Source of the DNA: Halodesulfovibrio sp. MK-HDV | Lineage (GTDB): Bacteria > Desulfobacterota > Desulfovibrionia > Desulfovibrionales > Desulfovibrionaceae | NCBI RefSeq assembly: GCF_009914765.1 | Contig: NZ_WYDS01000014.1 | Location: forward strand, 62,001-126,000 | Direction: 5' to 3' | Length of the DNA stretch: 64,000 nt | Shown here: positions 46,651-56,147 of the stretch, piece by piece | How positions within the stretch are numbered: the stretch's first letter is position 1 | Layout of the letters: the number at the start of each line of letters is the position of its first letter | Program-made: the position numbers and the translations under genes | The notes under the pieces: model-generated | Seen by the model: only the letters and a program-made list of their open reading frames with translations | Databases searched by the model: none | Told to the model about the DNA's origin: nothing

Positions 46651-47555
46651 TACAGTGCCCCGAATAAGTCTGTGCTAAAGTATCGCTCTGCTCTGTCCGG
46701 TAGAATAGTTGCAATGCGCCACTCAGGATGTTCTTCAGCGACAAGGGCTGCAGCTGCAAGGTTGGCACCGGACGAAATGCCGGCAAGAACGCCATGACTT
46801 TTTGCAAGGTTAGATGCGAACTGCATAGCTAGTTCATCATCAATTTCGATAATTCTGCTAATCATGTCAGGTTGCAAAATCTCAGGAATGAAACCATCGC
46901 CGATACCTTCAATGCGGTGAAGTGCTGAGGCATGGCCAAGCAGGGCAGATGCCCCTTTGGGCTCAACAGCCACAATGTTAATGTCTGGAGACTGTTCTTT
47001 TAAATACAGACCAACTCCCATCAACGTGCCTCCACTACCGATGCCGCTGATAAAACAATCTATGTCACGTGAAACGTCTTCCCATAATTCTCTAGCAGTT
47101 GTGCGGTAATGAGCCTGAATATTTTCCGTGTTAACGAACTGCCCCACGGTAAAAATGTTTTCATTACTCGAAATAAGCTTTTGCAAGGCATCCACAGCAC
47201 CGCCAACACTTTTTTCCGCAGGTGTGAGAACAACGGTTGCACCTAAGTGGCGAATCATTTTTTGTCGCTCAACACTTGCATTTTCAGGCATAAAGATAGT
47301 GACTTGATACCCTTTTGCGGCACCGACCATCGCTAGAGCAATACCTGTGTTGCCACTGGAAGCTTCTGCGATATGCATACCGCGAGTTAAACGCCCTTTT
47401 GCTTCTGCGTTGTCCAAAATATGCCGTATTATTCTGTCTTTTATTGATCCACCCGGGTTAAGGAATTCTGCTTTAGCATAGACTTTGCCGCCCTTCATCT
47501 GGAGCTCAAGACATGGGGTCTGTCCGATACAATCCATGATTGATACTGCACTCAT
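46650..47555 (-). CDS. Cysteine synthase-like PLP enzyme
   Basis: A 301-residue fold-type II PLP enzyme of the CysK/CysM group. The PLP lysine lies in NPGGSIKDR, the substrate loop in SSGNTG, and the phosphate-binding loop in GIGSGGTLMGVG, with ISSGAN near the C terminus. The simplest role is O-acetylserine sulfhydrylase activity supplying cysteine to the three cysteine-activating domains of the megasynthase. CysK-like enzymes in metallophore loci (such as SbnA) can also build beta-substituted amino acids, so a non-standard product is possible. It is coupled to the following oxidoreductase by a TAATG overlap. Confidence 0.88.
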   Translation of the reverse strand: MSAVSIMDCIGQTPCLELQMKGGKVYAKAEFLNPGGSIKDRIIRHILDNAEAKGRLTRGMHIAEASSGNTGIALAMVGAAKGYQVTIFMPENASVERQKMIRHLGATVVLTPAEKSVGGAVDALQKLISSNENIFTVGQFVNTENIQAHYRTTARELWEDVSRDIDCFISGIGSGGTLMGVGLYLKEQSPDINIVAVEPKGASALLGHASALHRIEGIGDGFIPEILQPDMISRIIEIDDELAMQFASNLAKSHGVLAGISSGANLAAAALVAEEHPEWRIATILPDRAERYFSTDLFGAL

Positions 47556-47566
47556 AGCTGTTCTCC

Positions 47567-48376
47567 TTATACGGTGAGCACTGCAATTGCAGCGCAGTAC
47601 CCGTTTTGTGGTGTAAGTTCGATAATCAAAACGTCATCGCTTCGTTCATGTTTTGTGATTGTTGGAGACATGGGGGTGTTTGTTAAGGTGGCTTCAGTAA
47701 TCGTAAATTCCGGCAGCAACACTCCGAAAGAATTTAAAGGAAGCATCAGTCCGAACCCAACTGCTTTTACAAAGGCTTCACGAATAACCCAGCAGCGTAG
47801 AAACGCGGCGCTTTCACGGGTGTTGTGATCGGATGAACAAATCCACTCTGCTTCTTGTTTTGTGAACCACCTTTCCGCTATGGATGTGCCTTCAGGAACA
47901 CAGCGGACTTTTTCAACATCAGCACCAAGCTCAAACTCTTCTGAGATCACAAGAAAAACGACGTCTTCAGAATGGGAAAGATTAAAATGTAACGAACGAT
48001 TGTTAATATAAGGCTTACCAAGCGAGGAGTATTCAAACGAAACGTGTTCCGGTGCTACGCCTACATAGCGGGAAAGCACAGTACGCAGCAGCCCTCGTGC
48101 GTACGTGTAACGACTGGAAAGCTCTTTTGTGGAAAACAACGCTGCCCGCTCTATTTCAAGAGCGGACAGGCTGTCTTGTAATGCAGGAACATCGAACAGC
48201 TCAGAATACGAAAACACCCACGTATGCAATTCTCGCTTGCAAAAACTGAATGCCTGATTCGTGAGCAAGTCCTCCATTCCCAGTTGCCGTATTGAAGGAG
48301 TGGATAGCGTGACCCGGGGAAAAATCGCGCTATCCTCTTCAACAATATTTTTACATAGCGATGCAATGCTCTGCAC
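47567..48376 (-). CDS. Sfp-type 4'-phosphopantetheinyl transferase
   Basis: A 269-residue enzyme that activates carrier domains by attaching the phosphopantetheine arm from CoA. The GTG at 48376 sits at good distance from AAGGAAG; 48382 is possible. Signature motifs are present: GKPYINNRSLHFNLSHS, LGADVEKVR, and the WxxKEA-like WVIREAFVKAVGFGL. It overlaps the thioesterase gene by 26 bases. It is needed by the five or six carrier domains of the megasynthases and may also serve the acyl carrier protein at 60063. Confidence 0.92.
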   Translation of the reverse strand: MQSIASLCKNIVEEDSAIFPRVTLSTPSIRQLGMEDLLTNQAFSFCKRELHTWVFSYSELFDVPALQDSLSALEIERAALFSTKELSSRYTYARGLLRTVLSRYVGVAPEHVSFEYSSLGKPYINNRSLHFNLSHSEDVVFLVISEEFELGADVEKVRCVPEGTSIAERWFTKQEAEWICSSDHNTRESAAFLRCWVIREAFVKAVGFGLMLPLNSFGVLLPEFTITEATLTNTPMSPTITKHERSDDVLIIELTPQNGYCAAIAVLTV

Positions 48377-49109
48377 AAGCACCTTCCTTTACGGTGTCAG
48401 TGATAAGCTTCAACACTTCTGCCCATTGGGTTTGAATGAAAAAGTGATCACCTTCTATCTGCGTAAAGTTAAAAACTCCTGTGGTATGATTTTTCCATCC
48501 GAGCATTTCATGCGGAGTTGCTTCTGGGTCATCTATTCCGCAAAAGGCGGTGATTGGAACCGGTAAAGGGTTCTCCGCTGTGTATTCATACGTCTCATCC
48601 ACAGTAAAATCTGCACGCAAAATAGGCAGGTACAGTGCCATTAATTCTGGATTTTCCATTAATTCGCGTGGAGTTCCGCCAAAGCGACCTAGCTCGTCAC
48701 AAAACTCTTTGTCTGTCAGCTTATGCAATGGGCGCGGTTCTGGAATTTCCGGCGAACGACTCCCTGAAACAAAGATGTGTGCAGGTGGCTGATGTCCGCG
48801 TTTGCTTAATGTTCGTGCTACTTCAAAGGCCATGCGTGCTCCGAGGCTGTGCCCAAAAAAGGCATAAGGTCGTGTTATGTGCCTCGGTAGTTCTTCGACA
48901 AGAGAGTTGATGACTGACTTCATATCGTAGAGAAGTGGTTCAGTAATTCTGTTTTCCCGACCCGGAAGCTGAATTGCAGCAACTTCCAGTTCTGGAGTAT
49001 TTTCACGGAGCCATGTGCGATAGGCTGATGCTCCGCCTCCTGCAAAAGGAAAGCAGAACAACTGAACATTACCGCCCCGTTGAAGAGCGGGCATAATCCA
49101 TTTAGACAT
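48351..49109 (-). CDS. Type II thioesterase
   Basis: A 252-residue alpha/beta hydrolase of the stand-alone thioesterase group (like YbtT/PchC). Early FCFPFAGGGASAYRTW, the nucleophile motif GHSLGA, and a late catalytic histidine (EGDHFF) are all present. Such enzymes clear misloaded acyl groups from carrier domains. Because megasynthase 2 ends in a reductase rather than a thioesterase domain, this enzyme is an editor rather than the main release factor. The gene starts ten bases after the MMPL exporter gene and overlaps the transferase gene. Confidence 0.93.
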   Translation of the reverse strand: MSKWIMPALQRGGNVQLFCFPFAGGGASAYRTWLRENTPELEVAAIQLPGRENRITEPLLYDMKSVINSLVEELPRHITRPYAFFGHSLGARMAFEVARTLSKRGHQPPAHIFVSGSRSPEIPEPRPLHKLTDKEFCDELGRFGGTPRELMENPELMALYLPILRADFTVDETYEYTAENPLPVPITAFCGIDDPEATPHEMLGWKNHTTGVFNFTQIEGDHFFIQTQWAEVLKLITDTVKEGACAEHCIAM

Positions 49110-49118
49110 AATTTTTCC

Positions 49119-51449
49119 TTACGCTTTTTTCTGGTCAAATGGTTTAAATATCAGCACGAGAGCTGGTGCAAACAGTAAGTCTGCAAGCAATGCACACGCA
49201 AAAGCAAAACCTGCGAGTGCACCAATTTTAACCCAGCCCATCATGGCAGAGATCATCAGCACGCTGAAACCAAGGGATAATGTAAGTGTGGTGAAAAGAA
49301 GCGGACGGCCAGCGCCGATGATTGTTTCCCGAATGGCAGATTCATAGTCTCCAGTTTTTTCAAATTCTCTGCGGAGGCGGATAAAGAAATGAATAGTGTC
49401 ATCAACCGCAACGCCGATGATCATTGCGCTGACACTCATAACAACTGTGTCCATGTAGATGCCTGTTACACCAAGTAAACCAAGCACCATTAAGACAGGG
49501 AATACGTTCGGCATCATGCTGATCATACCGAGCTTAACGGAGCGCATTGCCCATATCATGATGAGCCCGATCACTGTAAAAGCTAATGCAAAGCTTGCAT
49601 TCTGGCCTGAAGCAATATTGTCAGTAAGGGCAACCGACATATCGAGAGAACCAGTAGTTTCTACAGTTACACCGCCTGCAAAAAGACTGTCGGCAACTTC
49701 AAGGATATCAGTGCGCAGAGTACGTGCCTCAGCAGTTCCCAGAGCAGTAGTACGAGCATTAATTCGCGCAATAGAACCATCAAAGGAAAGCATTTTGTCT
49801 AGCTGGTCACCACCGGCCATTTCATACAACATAAGATATTCTGCCGCTGCGCCGTCTGTTTCGGGGAGAGAATAATATTCTTCCGATCCGCCGTGCATCC
49901 CTTTACGAACCTTCCGTAAAGCGTCGAGAACGCTATTTACGTCTGTAACAAGTTCGTGTTGCTCAATGCTCTTTTCGAGTTTTTCCATTTTGTGAAGAAA
50001 AGCTGCGTTACGTACGCCGTTTTCTTTTTTAGTGTCCAGAATGATCTCGATTGCCATGGAGCCGCCCATAGTCTCATCGACATGCTCAATAGCCTGACGC
50101 ATTGGCACATTTTTTTTCAGCAAGCGTGTGTTATTCGTTTCGATTTGCACAAAGTTTGCCGCAATAAGTCCAGCCACAACAAAAATGGAGAAGCAGGCAA
50201 CAATCTGTTTTGGTCTTTTGATGACGAACTCAGCGAGGCGGGCAAAAAAACGATCGAAGATATCTTTCTTACGCTGTGGGACTTCTTTGATGTTTTTTGG
50301 GAACTCTCTACCGAAGGAGAAAAAGAACGGTACAAGCAGGAATGTCAGAACAAGTGCTGCAATAACACCACCCGGCACGTACCACGCCATTTCCTGAAAT
50401 GGTCTGATCGGAGCTGCAATAAAAGAGAAGAAACCTGCTGCGGTTGTGAGCGTTGTGAGCAGGCATGGCAGCCCGACACTTGCAATGGCATCTTTCACCG
50501 CTTTCTTTCGCGGAACACCCGATTGATAACGTTCATTGAACGCAACAATTACGTGCACAGCATCACCTACCCCCACGCATATGAGAATGACTGGTAGACC
50601 GATGATCATTAGGTTTAGTTGCAGTCCTGTTAAGCCGATAATCCCAAACGTCCAGAGAACACTGATAACTACAATTAGTAGAGGAACAAGGGATGAGCGC
50701 ACTGTGCGTGTGAGTAAAGCAAGTAAAATGAGCTGAACAAGAATGCAGATACCGAAAAGCATCGGCGTTTCTTTGCCAGCCAGCACATTGTAGTTGAACA
50801 TAAAGGCTGGTTCGCCAACTACCCATGAATTGAATCCGGCGAACTCTTTTTTGCTCAATATGTTGTATACGGTGTAGGCCACTTGTGCTTCTGGATTTTG
50901 TTCACCAGTAGGATAAGCGCTCATTTCGAGCATAATTGCTGCGGTGTTTCCGTCAGCAGAAATATACCGGCCTACAAAATCTTCTTCTCTTAACGCACGT
51001 GCACCACGTGCGGCTACCTTGCTCTGGTCTTGTGGTACATCTTCTTCAAAGAGTCTGAGAATATGGATTCCGTCCTGAAGAGGATCTATGGCTTCAGCAT
51101 TACCAACCCATGTCATATCTTTCAGGAAGGGAACTTCACGTTCCAGTTCACCCGCAAGATTCCGTAAAGAGTTAACGGTATCCTTTTTAAAAACGCCCTT
51201 CTCGTTGTTCGGTTCCAGCATCAGGTATACAAAATGATCATTCCCGAACTGCTGTTTAAATACATCAAGGCGGTTCATTGCAGGATCATTGTCCACGAAC
51301 CATATTTTCGTTGATCCGTTAAACGTGAGTCCCTGTGACATAAAGAAGAAGCCAGCAGTTAGAGCAACCACCAGAAGTAAAGACAACCAGCGAAAGCGAA
51401 CGAGCGCTTCGCCCATTCGTTTAAAATGACGGTGTGATTGTTCGGTCAT
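49119..51449 (-). CDS. MMPL/RND-superfamily exporter
   Basis: A 776-residue inner-membrane protein with two halves, each consisting of one membrane helix, a periplasmic domain and five further helices. The first helix is at about 20-40, the first bundle about 225-375, and the second bundle about 620-770. The conserved GVGDAVHVIVAF and GVAVDDTIHFF segments carry acidic residues used for proton coupling. Members export lipids or lipophilic metabolites. It lies with LolA-like and DUF1302-like genes and the editing thioesterase, so export of the metallophore is the likely role. It is not similar to typical ABC siderophore exporters. Confidence 0.92.
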   Translation of the reverse strand: MTEQSHRHFKRMGEALVRFRWLSLLLVVALTAGFFFMSQGLTFNGSTKIWFVDNDPAMNRLDVFKQQFGNDHFVYLMLEPNNEKGVFKKDTVNSLRNLAGELEREVPFLKDMTWVGNAEAIDPLQDGIHILRLFEEDVPQDQSKVAARGARALREEDFVGRYISADGNTAAIMLEMSAYPTGEQNPEAQVAYTVYNILSKKEFAGFNSWVVGEPAFMFNYNVLAGKETPMLFGICILVQLILLALLTRTVRSSLVPLLIVVISVLWTFGIIGLTGLQLNLMIIGLPVILICVGVGDAVHVIVAFNERYQSGVPRKKAVKDAIASVGLPCLLTTLTTAAGFFSFIAAPIRPFQEMAWYVPGGVIAALVLTFLLVPFFFSFGREFPKNIKEVPQRKKDIFDRFFARLAEFVIKRPKQIVACFSIFVVAGLIAANFVQIETNNTRLLKKNVPMRQAIEHVDETMGGSMAIEIILDTKKENGVRNAAFLHKMEKLEKSIEQHELVTDVNSVLDALRKVRKGMHGGSEEYYSLPETDGAAAEYLMLYEMAGGDQLDKMLSFDGSIARINARTTALGTAEARTLRTDILEVADSLFAGGVTVETTGSLDMSVALTDNIASGQNASFALAFTVIGLIMIWAMRSVKLGMISMMPNVFPVLMVLGLLGVTGIYMDTVVMSVSAMIIGVAVDDTIHFFIRLRREFEKTGDYESAIRETIIGAGRPLLFTTLTLSLGFSVLMISAMMGWVKIGALAGFAFACALLADLLFAPALVLIFKPFDQKKA

Positions 51450-51499
51450 ATTGATACCTATGGGAAATGGGCGCTTTTATTCAAAGCGCCCTGTTAAGA

Positions 51500-52345
51500 T
51501 TAAGCTTTTACGTTAAAAGTTACGCTGCTGCCGAAGTAGACTCTGTGGCAACTTTCACTGAGTTCCTTTAGTTCGTTATCCGGAGCTACGTCCTGACGGG
51601 AAAATACGTTAATGAGCCAAGCACCTGCTGTTGGCATTTTGATTCGTGCCCTGCCGTTTACGATGTAAGCAGACAGGAAGAAGCCTTCGAGTTCTCCACC
51701 GGCTTCGCCGCCAAAGGTGTTGGAGGATGCAAGAAGAAACTCCATTGTTTCCTGTGTGCAAGTGAATGGCTTGCCCATAAATTTGACGCTAAAAGTTACC
51801 CAATCACCTACATGCACATTGCTAAGATCGGTAAGAGGGATAATTTCGAGCGCATGACCTAGCTCTTTAGGCTCTGTCCATTCTTTGTTTTTAAGGAATG
51901 CTTTTGCGAAAGCCTGATATTTTACGCTGGTAAGAACGTCCTTATCTTTAACTTCATGCAGAGGTTTGTTTGCAGTGCAAACTTTTCCATCTTCTTCCCA
52001 CAATGCAAAAAATTCTTCTTTAGTGGTGGCAACTACCTGATGTGTGCCCACTTCTGCATCTTCATCAAAGGAGATTTTTCGTGCTGCAATGTCACCGGCT
52101 TCAACGGTTACGCCTGCCTGACCTGCCACCGTATCGATTTCTTTAATAGGTAACGGGAGCTGTGTCTTAAGTAAGGATGGAGTTGCCACTTCATATTCAC
52201 CAAGGGTTAACGCCCCATCAACAAAGTCATCATTCGGAAGAACGTGTCCAAAACCAAGGCTCACCAGATAATGCCAAGGCGGATTTTCGAGTGATTTATG
52301 CAGCCCAAAAGACTCAGTTGCGTTAATCCATAATTTTCTAGCCAT
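51500..52345 (-). CDS. DUF4198 protein lacking a signal peptide
   Basis: A 281-residue paralogue of the protein at 21598-22503. Shared blocks include LEIIPLTDLSNVHVGDWVTF and NTFGGEAGGELEGFFLSAYIVNG (read in part: GFFLSAYIVNG). The start at 52345 follows GGAGAAAGCA. The N terminus (MARKLWINATESFGLH) has no hydrophobic signal, unlike the paralogue, so it may be cytoplasmic, or rely on another route. It sits between the receptor and exporter genes of the Fur-controlled operon. Its function is unknown; metal or metallophore handling is likely from context. Confidence 0.82.
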   Translation of the reverse strand: MARKLWINATESFGLHKSLENPPWHYLVSLGFGHVLPNDDFVDGALTLGEYEVATPSLLKTQLPLPIKEIDTVAGQAGVTVEAGDIAARKISFDEDAEVGTHQVVATTKEEFFALWEEDGKVCTANKPLHEVKDKDVLTSVKYQAFAKAFLKNKEWTEPKELGHALEIIPLTDLSNVHVGDWVTFSVKFMGKPFTCTQETMEFLLASSNTFGGEAGGELEGFFLSAYIVNGRARIKMPTAGAWLINVFSRQDVAPDNELKELSESCHRVYFGSSVTFNVKA

Positions 52346-52398
52346 TGCTTTCTCCAAAAAAATGCGAAACCACCGCTATTGGGTGATTTCGCATACTG

Positions 52399-54465
52399 TT
52401 AGAAGTTATAAGTTAACGATACACCCAAAGAACGAGGAGCACCCTGTTGTGCTAACGTGCTGCCTGGTCCCCAAGCCCATTCGTTTTCGTAATATTTTTT
52501 GTTGAACAGGTTTTTTACCCAAAAAATGACTTCAATATCTTCGCCTTCAAAACCGACACGTGTGTTTACCAGCGTACGTCCATCAACTTTAGATTGGTTT
52601 TTAGTATCTGTGTAGAAGGAGCTTACCCCTACAAGATCTGCACCGACGAGCATGCCGGATTCCCAGCGATAGGTGCCACCAATTGTGTAGGACCACTCCG
52701 GAGAGCCCGGAGTTACCTTGTTGTCATAGTCGAAAGGATCGCTGCCTTCAGTCTGCCAGTCTTTCAGACGGCTATTCAGGTAACCGAGTCCACCTTTTAC
52801 GGTCAGCCCTGCAACAGGCATCCACTGTAAATCGAGCTCAGCACCATAAGAGCGCGCTGTAGCAGCGTTAACAATACGACGGCGTTCAGGGTCGCCAGTT
52901 GTTGGCTCCATCTGAGCAACCTGCTTGTCGTCGATATTGATGTAGAAAAGTGCTACGTTGGCAATAAGGCTTTTTTCAAACAGGTTAGTTTTTAAACCTA
53001 ATTCATAGTTCCAAGAGTACTCAGGTTTAAAGTAGAACTGATCTTCAGTTTTTGCTGTTGAGTAATCATAACCACCAGCAAGGTACCCTTTACTTACTTT
53101 GGCGTAAGTAAGGATATCGTCTGTAATGTCATAGGCTAAGCTGACTGTAGGTAGCAGTTCTGTGTAGGAATGATTTTCAGAAAAGCGATCAGTACTACCT
53201 GGACCTTCCAAGTCTTTCTTACCTTCAAGAGACAACCAGTCGAGGCGAAGACCACCAGTAAGGTGCCATTTTTGTGTCATGTTCCAAGTTGTCTGACCAA
53301 ATACCGCAGCACCGCTGTTGTCCTGTTTGGTGTGGTGCGTGTAGCCGGCAGCAGCGTAGCGTGTTTTTACGTCTTCAACGTATCCGTAGAAACCACCAAG
53401 CCAGTCAAAAAGGCGATCTTCACCCTGTTTAGATGAGAAGCGCAGCTCTTCACTCAGAATACTGATACGGTTTTTGCCGCCAGAGTTACCCCAATCTGCC
53501 GGAGACATATCAGCATCGTTTGAATAGTGCTGCTGGAACAGGTGATGAGCAAATACAGAGGCAATATCAAAGCTGCCTGCGTCGTAATTAACTTTAAGAA
53601 CCTGTGCACCAGCGTTTACGCGGTTTTCGTTGTCACCATTCCATTCAAGAGTATTGTATTCTGTTTTGTTAGGCCCTTCGATGTAACGGTATACCCCTAC
53701 GCCGTTATCTTTCTTTCTCTGTTCGATGATTGTGATAATTTCCAAATCTTCGGTCGGAGTAATCAAGGTTGTGAAACGACCACCGAGCTCATTAATTTTT
53801 TGTGCATGTTCGTCATCATAAGTATTTTCCATCCAGCCACTGGAATAGTCGCGTTGACCGGAAAATTTCATGGCAAATTTGTTGTCGATAACAGGAATGT
53901 TAACAGCAAAACCACCACGAGCTATTGGCTCTCCGTCGTGAGCATCATATGCTCCTAGCTGAGTGTAAATTTTACCACTTAAGTCGAATGTCGGCTTTTT
54001 GGTAACAATATTAATTACACCTGACTCAGAGTTACGTCCGTACAAAGTACCTTGTGGGCCTTTGAGAACTTCAATGCGTTCAATGTCCCAAAAATCCAGA
54101 TCTTGCATCTGGTGGATAGGATAGTTTACGCCATCAACGTAAAAACCCGCTGTGGAGTATAAAGAACCTGCAAATGATGAAACACCACGGATAACAAGTG
54201 CGTTATCTATACTGTTTTTACGTAAGAATACGTTTGGAATGTACTCTACAAATTCTTTGAAATTGTTAATAACCCGTTCTTCCAGTTCTAAATCAGTCAG
54301 CGCTTCAACAGTTCCTGGAATTTTTTGAATATTCTGCTCTACCTTTTGGGCTGTGACAGTCATCCCCTCAAGATAATACTTCTTCTCTTCCTCCGCGTGT
54401 CCATTGATCGGCAAAGACAGCATAATGCCGATCAGGGCAAGCAGCACCCCTACTTTTTTCTTCAT
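52399..54465 (-). CDS. TonB-dependent outer-membrane receptor
   Basis: A 688-residue receptor with a signal peptide ending near INGHAEE; the start at 54465 follows TTGGAGTCAAACC. A TonB-box-like stretch (EGMTVTA) and the plug domain (PGTVEALTDLELEE, VIRGVSSFAG, VLKGPQGTLYGRNSESGVINI) precede a 22-strand-type barrel ending in LGVSLTYNF with the terminal Phe. It is first in the operon, directly behind a strong Fur box, and opposite the thiazoline megasynthase, so it most likely imports the ferric form of that product, energised by the TonB cluster at 14928-20068. The ligand assignment is inference. Confidence 0.94.
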   Translation of the reverse strand: MKKKVGVLLALIGIMLSLPINGHAEEEKKYYLEGMTVTAQKVEQNIQKIPGTVEALTDLELEERVINNFKEFVEYIPNVFLRKNSIDNALVIRGVSSFAGSLYSTAGFYVDGVNYPIHQMQDLDFWDIERIEVLKGPQGTLYGRNSESGVINIVTKKPTFDLSGKIYTQLGAYDAHDGEPIARGGFAVNIPVIDNKFAMKFSGQRDYSSGWMENTYDDEHAQKINELGGRFTTLITPTEDLEIITIIEQRKKDNGVGVYRYIEGPNKTEYNTLEWNGDNENRVNAGAQVLKVNYDAGSFDIASVFAHHLFQQHYSNDADMSPADWGNSGGKNRISILSEELRFSSKQGEDRLFDWLGGFYGYVEDVKTRYAAAGYTHHTKQDNSGAAVFGQTTWNMTQKWHLTGGLRLDWLSLEGKKDLEGPGSTDRFSENHSYTELLPTVSLAYDITDDILTYAKVSKGYLAGGYDYSTAKTEDQFYFKPEYSWNYELGLKTNLFEKSLIANVALFYINIDDKQVAQMEPTTGDPERRRIVNAATARSYGAELDLQWMPVAGLTVKGGLGYLNSRLKDWQTEGSDPFDYDNKVTPGSPEWSYTIGGTYRWESGMLVGADLVGVSSFYTDTKNQSKVDGRTLVNTRVGFEGEDIEVIFWVKNLFNKKYYENEWAWGPGSTLAQQGAPRSLGVSLTYNF

Positions 54466-55415
54466 GGTTTGACTCCAATGCATATTTAAAAACTAGACAA
54501 ACCATCTATAATGAAATTCATTATCAATCTATCATCTTACGAATCCTTCCTTGCTTTTTAGGAATTAGAAGAGTTTTTCCAGACATAAAAGAAGAGCTTA
54601 AACAAATAAACCATATGTTAACTTTGTTAACGCTATTAGCGGTGTTCACTTTGTTTATTACATTTTCGGCACCACCCTATCCGCGATGAGTGCTAACAAC
54701 CTGTGAATTAATCATCTCTAATTACACATAAAATTACGATCGTAACCAAGAAAAAAGGATCACTAGGACAAAGCCATGGAAAATATCTTTACGTCACTGT
54801 AATTTTTTCATAAATACATCTGCTTGCATTATCACTTTTGAACAACGCCTCTTGAAATGCAACATCAACCGCCTGTATTTGTAGTACTTTCACATTCAAT
54901 GCCTTGACTTGTTGTACGCTGAAAACAGAGGAAAAATTGTGTATCAATTAAAAAGAATGCTTGTTACCTATTTTGATCTGGTCATTATTCTTTAGTAATT
55001 TTTCTATAGAATTTGATGAAGATGGTTAGCGATATTCATTAAAAATATTTATATATTTCCCATTAGTAGGAACACTAAAACAAGCTGTATTGTAATCTGC
55101 TTATCAGCATAAAGAAGATAGATCTTGTATCGTTTTTCAAAAAAGCCGGTAGGAAATTAAGTAATAGACTACTTTCAATGTATTATTCAAAAAAGCTTTT
55201 ATGTTGCAGTTGTTTTTACCGCCTCCACACACTACTCCGAATACTCAAAGCTATGCATGACCACTTCGCAAATACAGCTTTGACCACACACAGACCACGC
55301 TTAATAAAAACAACAAAGTCAAGCTGATAAAATAAATATTGTTACTCTACAAAGCCCAAAGAAGTAGGTTGCGATATCGCAAGCTATGTTCATTTTTCTA
55401 GGGGAAGAAAAAACT
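54466..55415. other. Large divergent regulatory region between the receptor operon and the lipid/polyene operon
   Basis: About 950 bases, AT-rich, with no supported gene. It contains the Fur box at 54507-54525. A pair of GTTAAC sequences three bases apart (54617-54631) could be an operator. The promoter of the plus-strand operon should lie here but could not be fixed. Confidence 0.5.
54507..54525. promoter_or_regulatory. Fur box in front of the TonB-dependent receptor operon
   Basis: TATAATGAAATTCATTATC matches 16 of 19 bases of the Fur consensus GATAATGATAATCATTATC, and the inner 17 bases are a perfect palindrome around a central A. It lies about 42 bases before the receptor start codon. 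Iron repression of the nine-gene operon is strongly implied. Confidence 0.9.
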
Positions 55416-56147
55416 ATGACTAATCCACGACTCTCTGCTCTTATTACTGGAGCCAGTAAAGGAATTGGAGCTGCAATTGCCGTACAGCTCGCACAGGATG
55501 GATTTGATATTTTTCTCAACTACCGGAGCGATCACGCCCAGGCAAAAATTGTTGCAGAGCAAATCAAAGCTACTGGCGTGTCCTGTACCCTGCTTCCCTT
55601 TGATGTCGCAGACGGTAGCGCAGTTGAAAAAAATCTTGCCCCTCTTCTTGACTCCCCTCCGTTTGTTTTAGTCAATAATGCTGGTTTTAGCGCGGATTCC
55701 TTGTTCGGCATGATGGACGACAATAGTTGGAAAAGCGTTATTGATGTTCATTTGAACGGCTTTTTTAACGTCACCCGTGCTCTTCTGCCTCGTATGATGC
55801 GTAAGCGAAAAGGCCGTATCATTAACATTGCTTCCACTGCAGGCCAGACTGGTAATCCGGGGCAGACCAACTACTCCGCAGCAAAAGCCGGCCTCATTGG
55901 GGCTACCCGCTCTTTGGCTGTAGAAGTTGCCAGACGCAATATACTGATAAACGCTGTAGCACCTGGCTTTATTGAAACAGAAATGCTTGATGGTCTTCCT
56001 GTTGATGAGATTAAAAAGCGGGTTCCACTGGGAAGATTTGGCCGGCCCGAGGAAGTTGCCTACATGGTTTCTTTCCTTTGTTCAGACAAAGCCCAGTACA
56101 TCACTGGGCAGACATTTTCTGTAAACGGTGGGATCCACACATCATGA
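55416..56147 (+). CDS. 3-oxoacyl-ACP reductase, FabG-like SDR
   Basis: A 243-residue short-chain dehydrogenase. The start at 55416 (MTNPRLSALITGASKG) follows AGGGGAAG at slightly long spacing. The nucleotide site TGASKGIG, the NNAG motif, and the catalytic S-Y-K set (NIASTAGQTGNPGQTNYSAAKAG in part) are all visible, and the C-terminal GQTFSVNGGIHTS is typical of FabG. It should reduce 3-oxoacyl-ACP made by the two ketosynthases downstream. It opens the operon and overlaps the ketosynthase gene by four bases (ATGA). It corresponds to ApeQ in aryl-polyene loci. Confidence 0.92.
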   Translation: MTNPRLSALITGASKGIGAAIAVQLAQDGFDIFLNYRSDHAQAKIVAEQIKATGVSCTLLPFDVADGSAVEKNLAPLLDSPPFVLVNNAGFSADSLFGMMDDNSWKSVIDVHLNGFFNVTRALLPRMMRKRKGRIINIASTAGQTGNPGQTNYSAAKAGLIGATRSLAVEVARRNILINAVAPGFIETEMLDGLPVDEIKKRVPLGRFGRPEEVAYMVSFLCSDKAQYITGQTFSVNGGIHTS

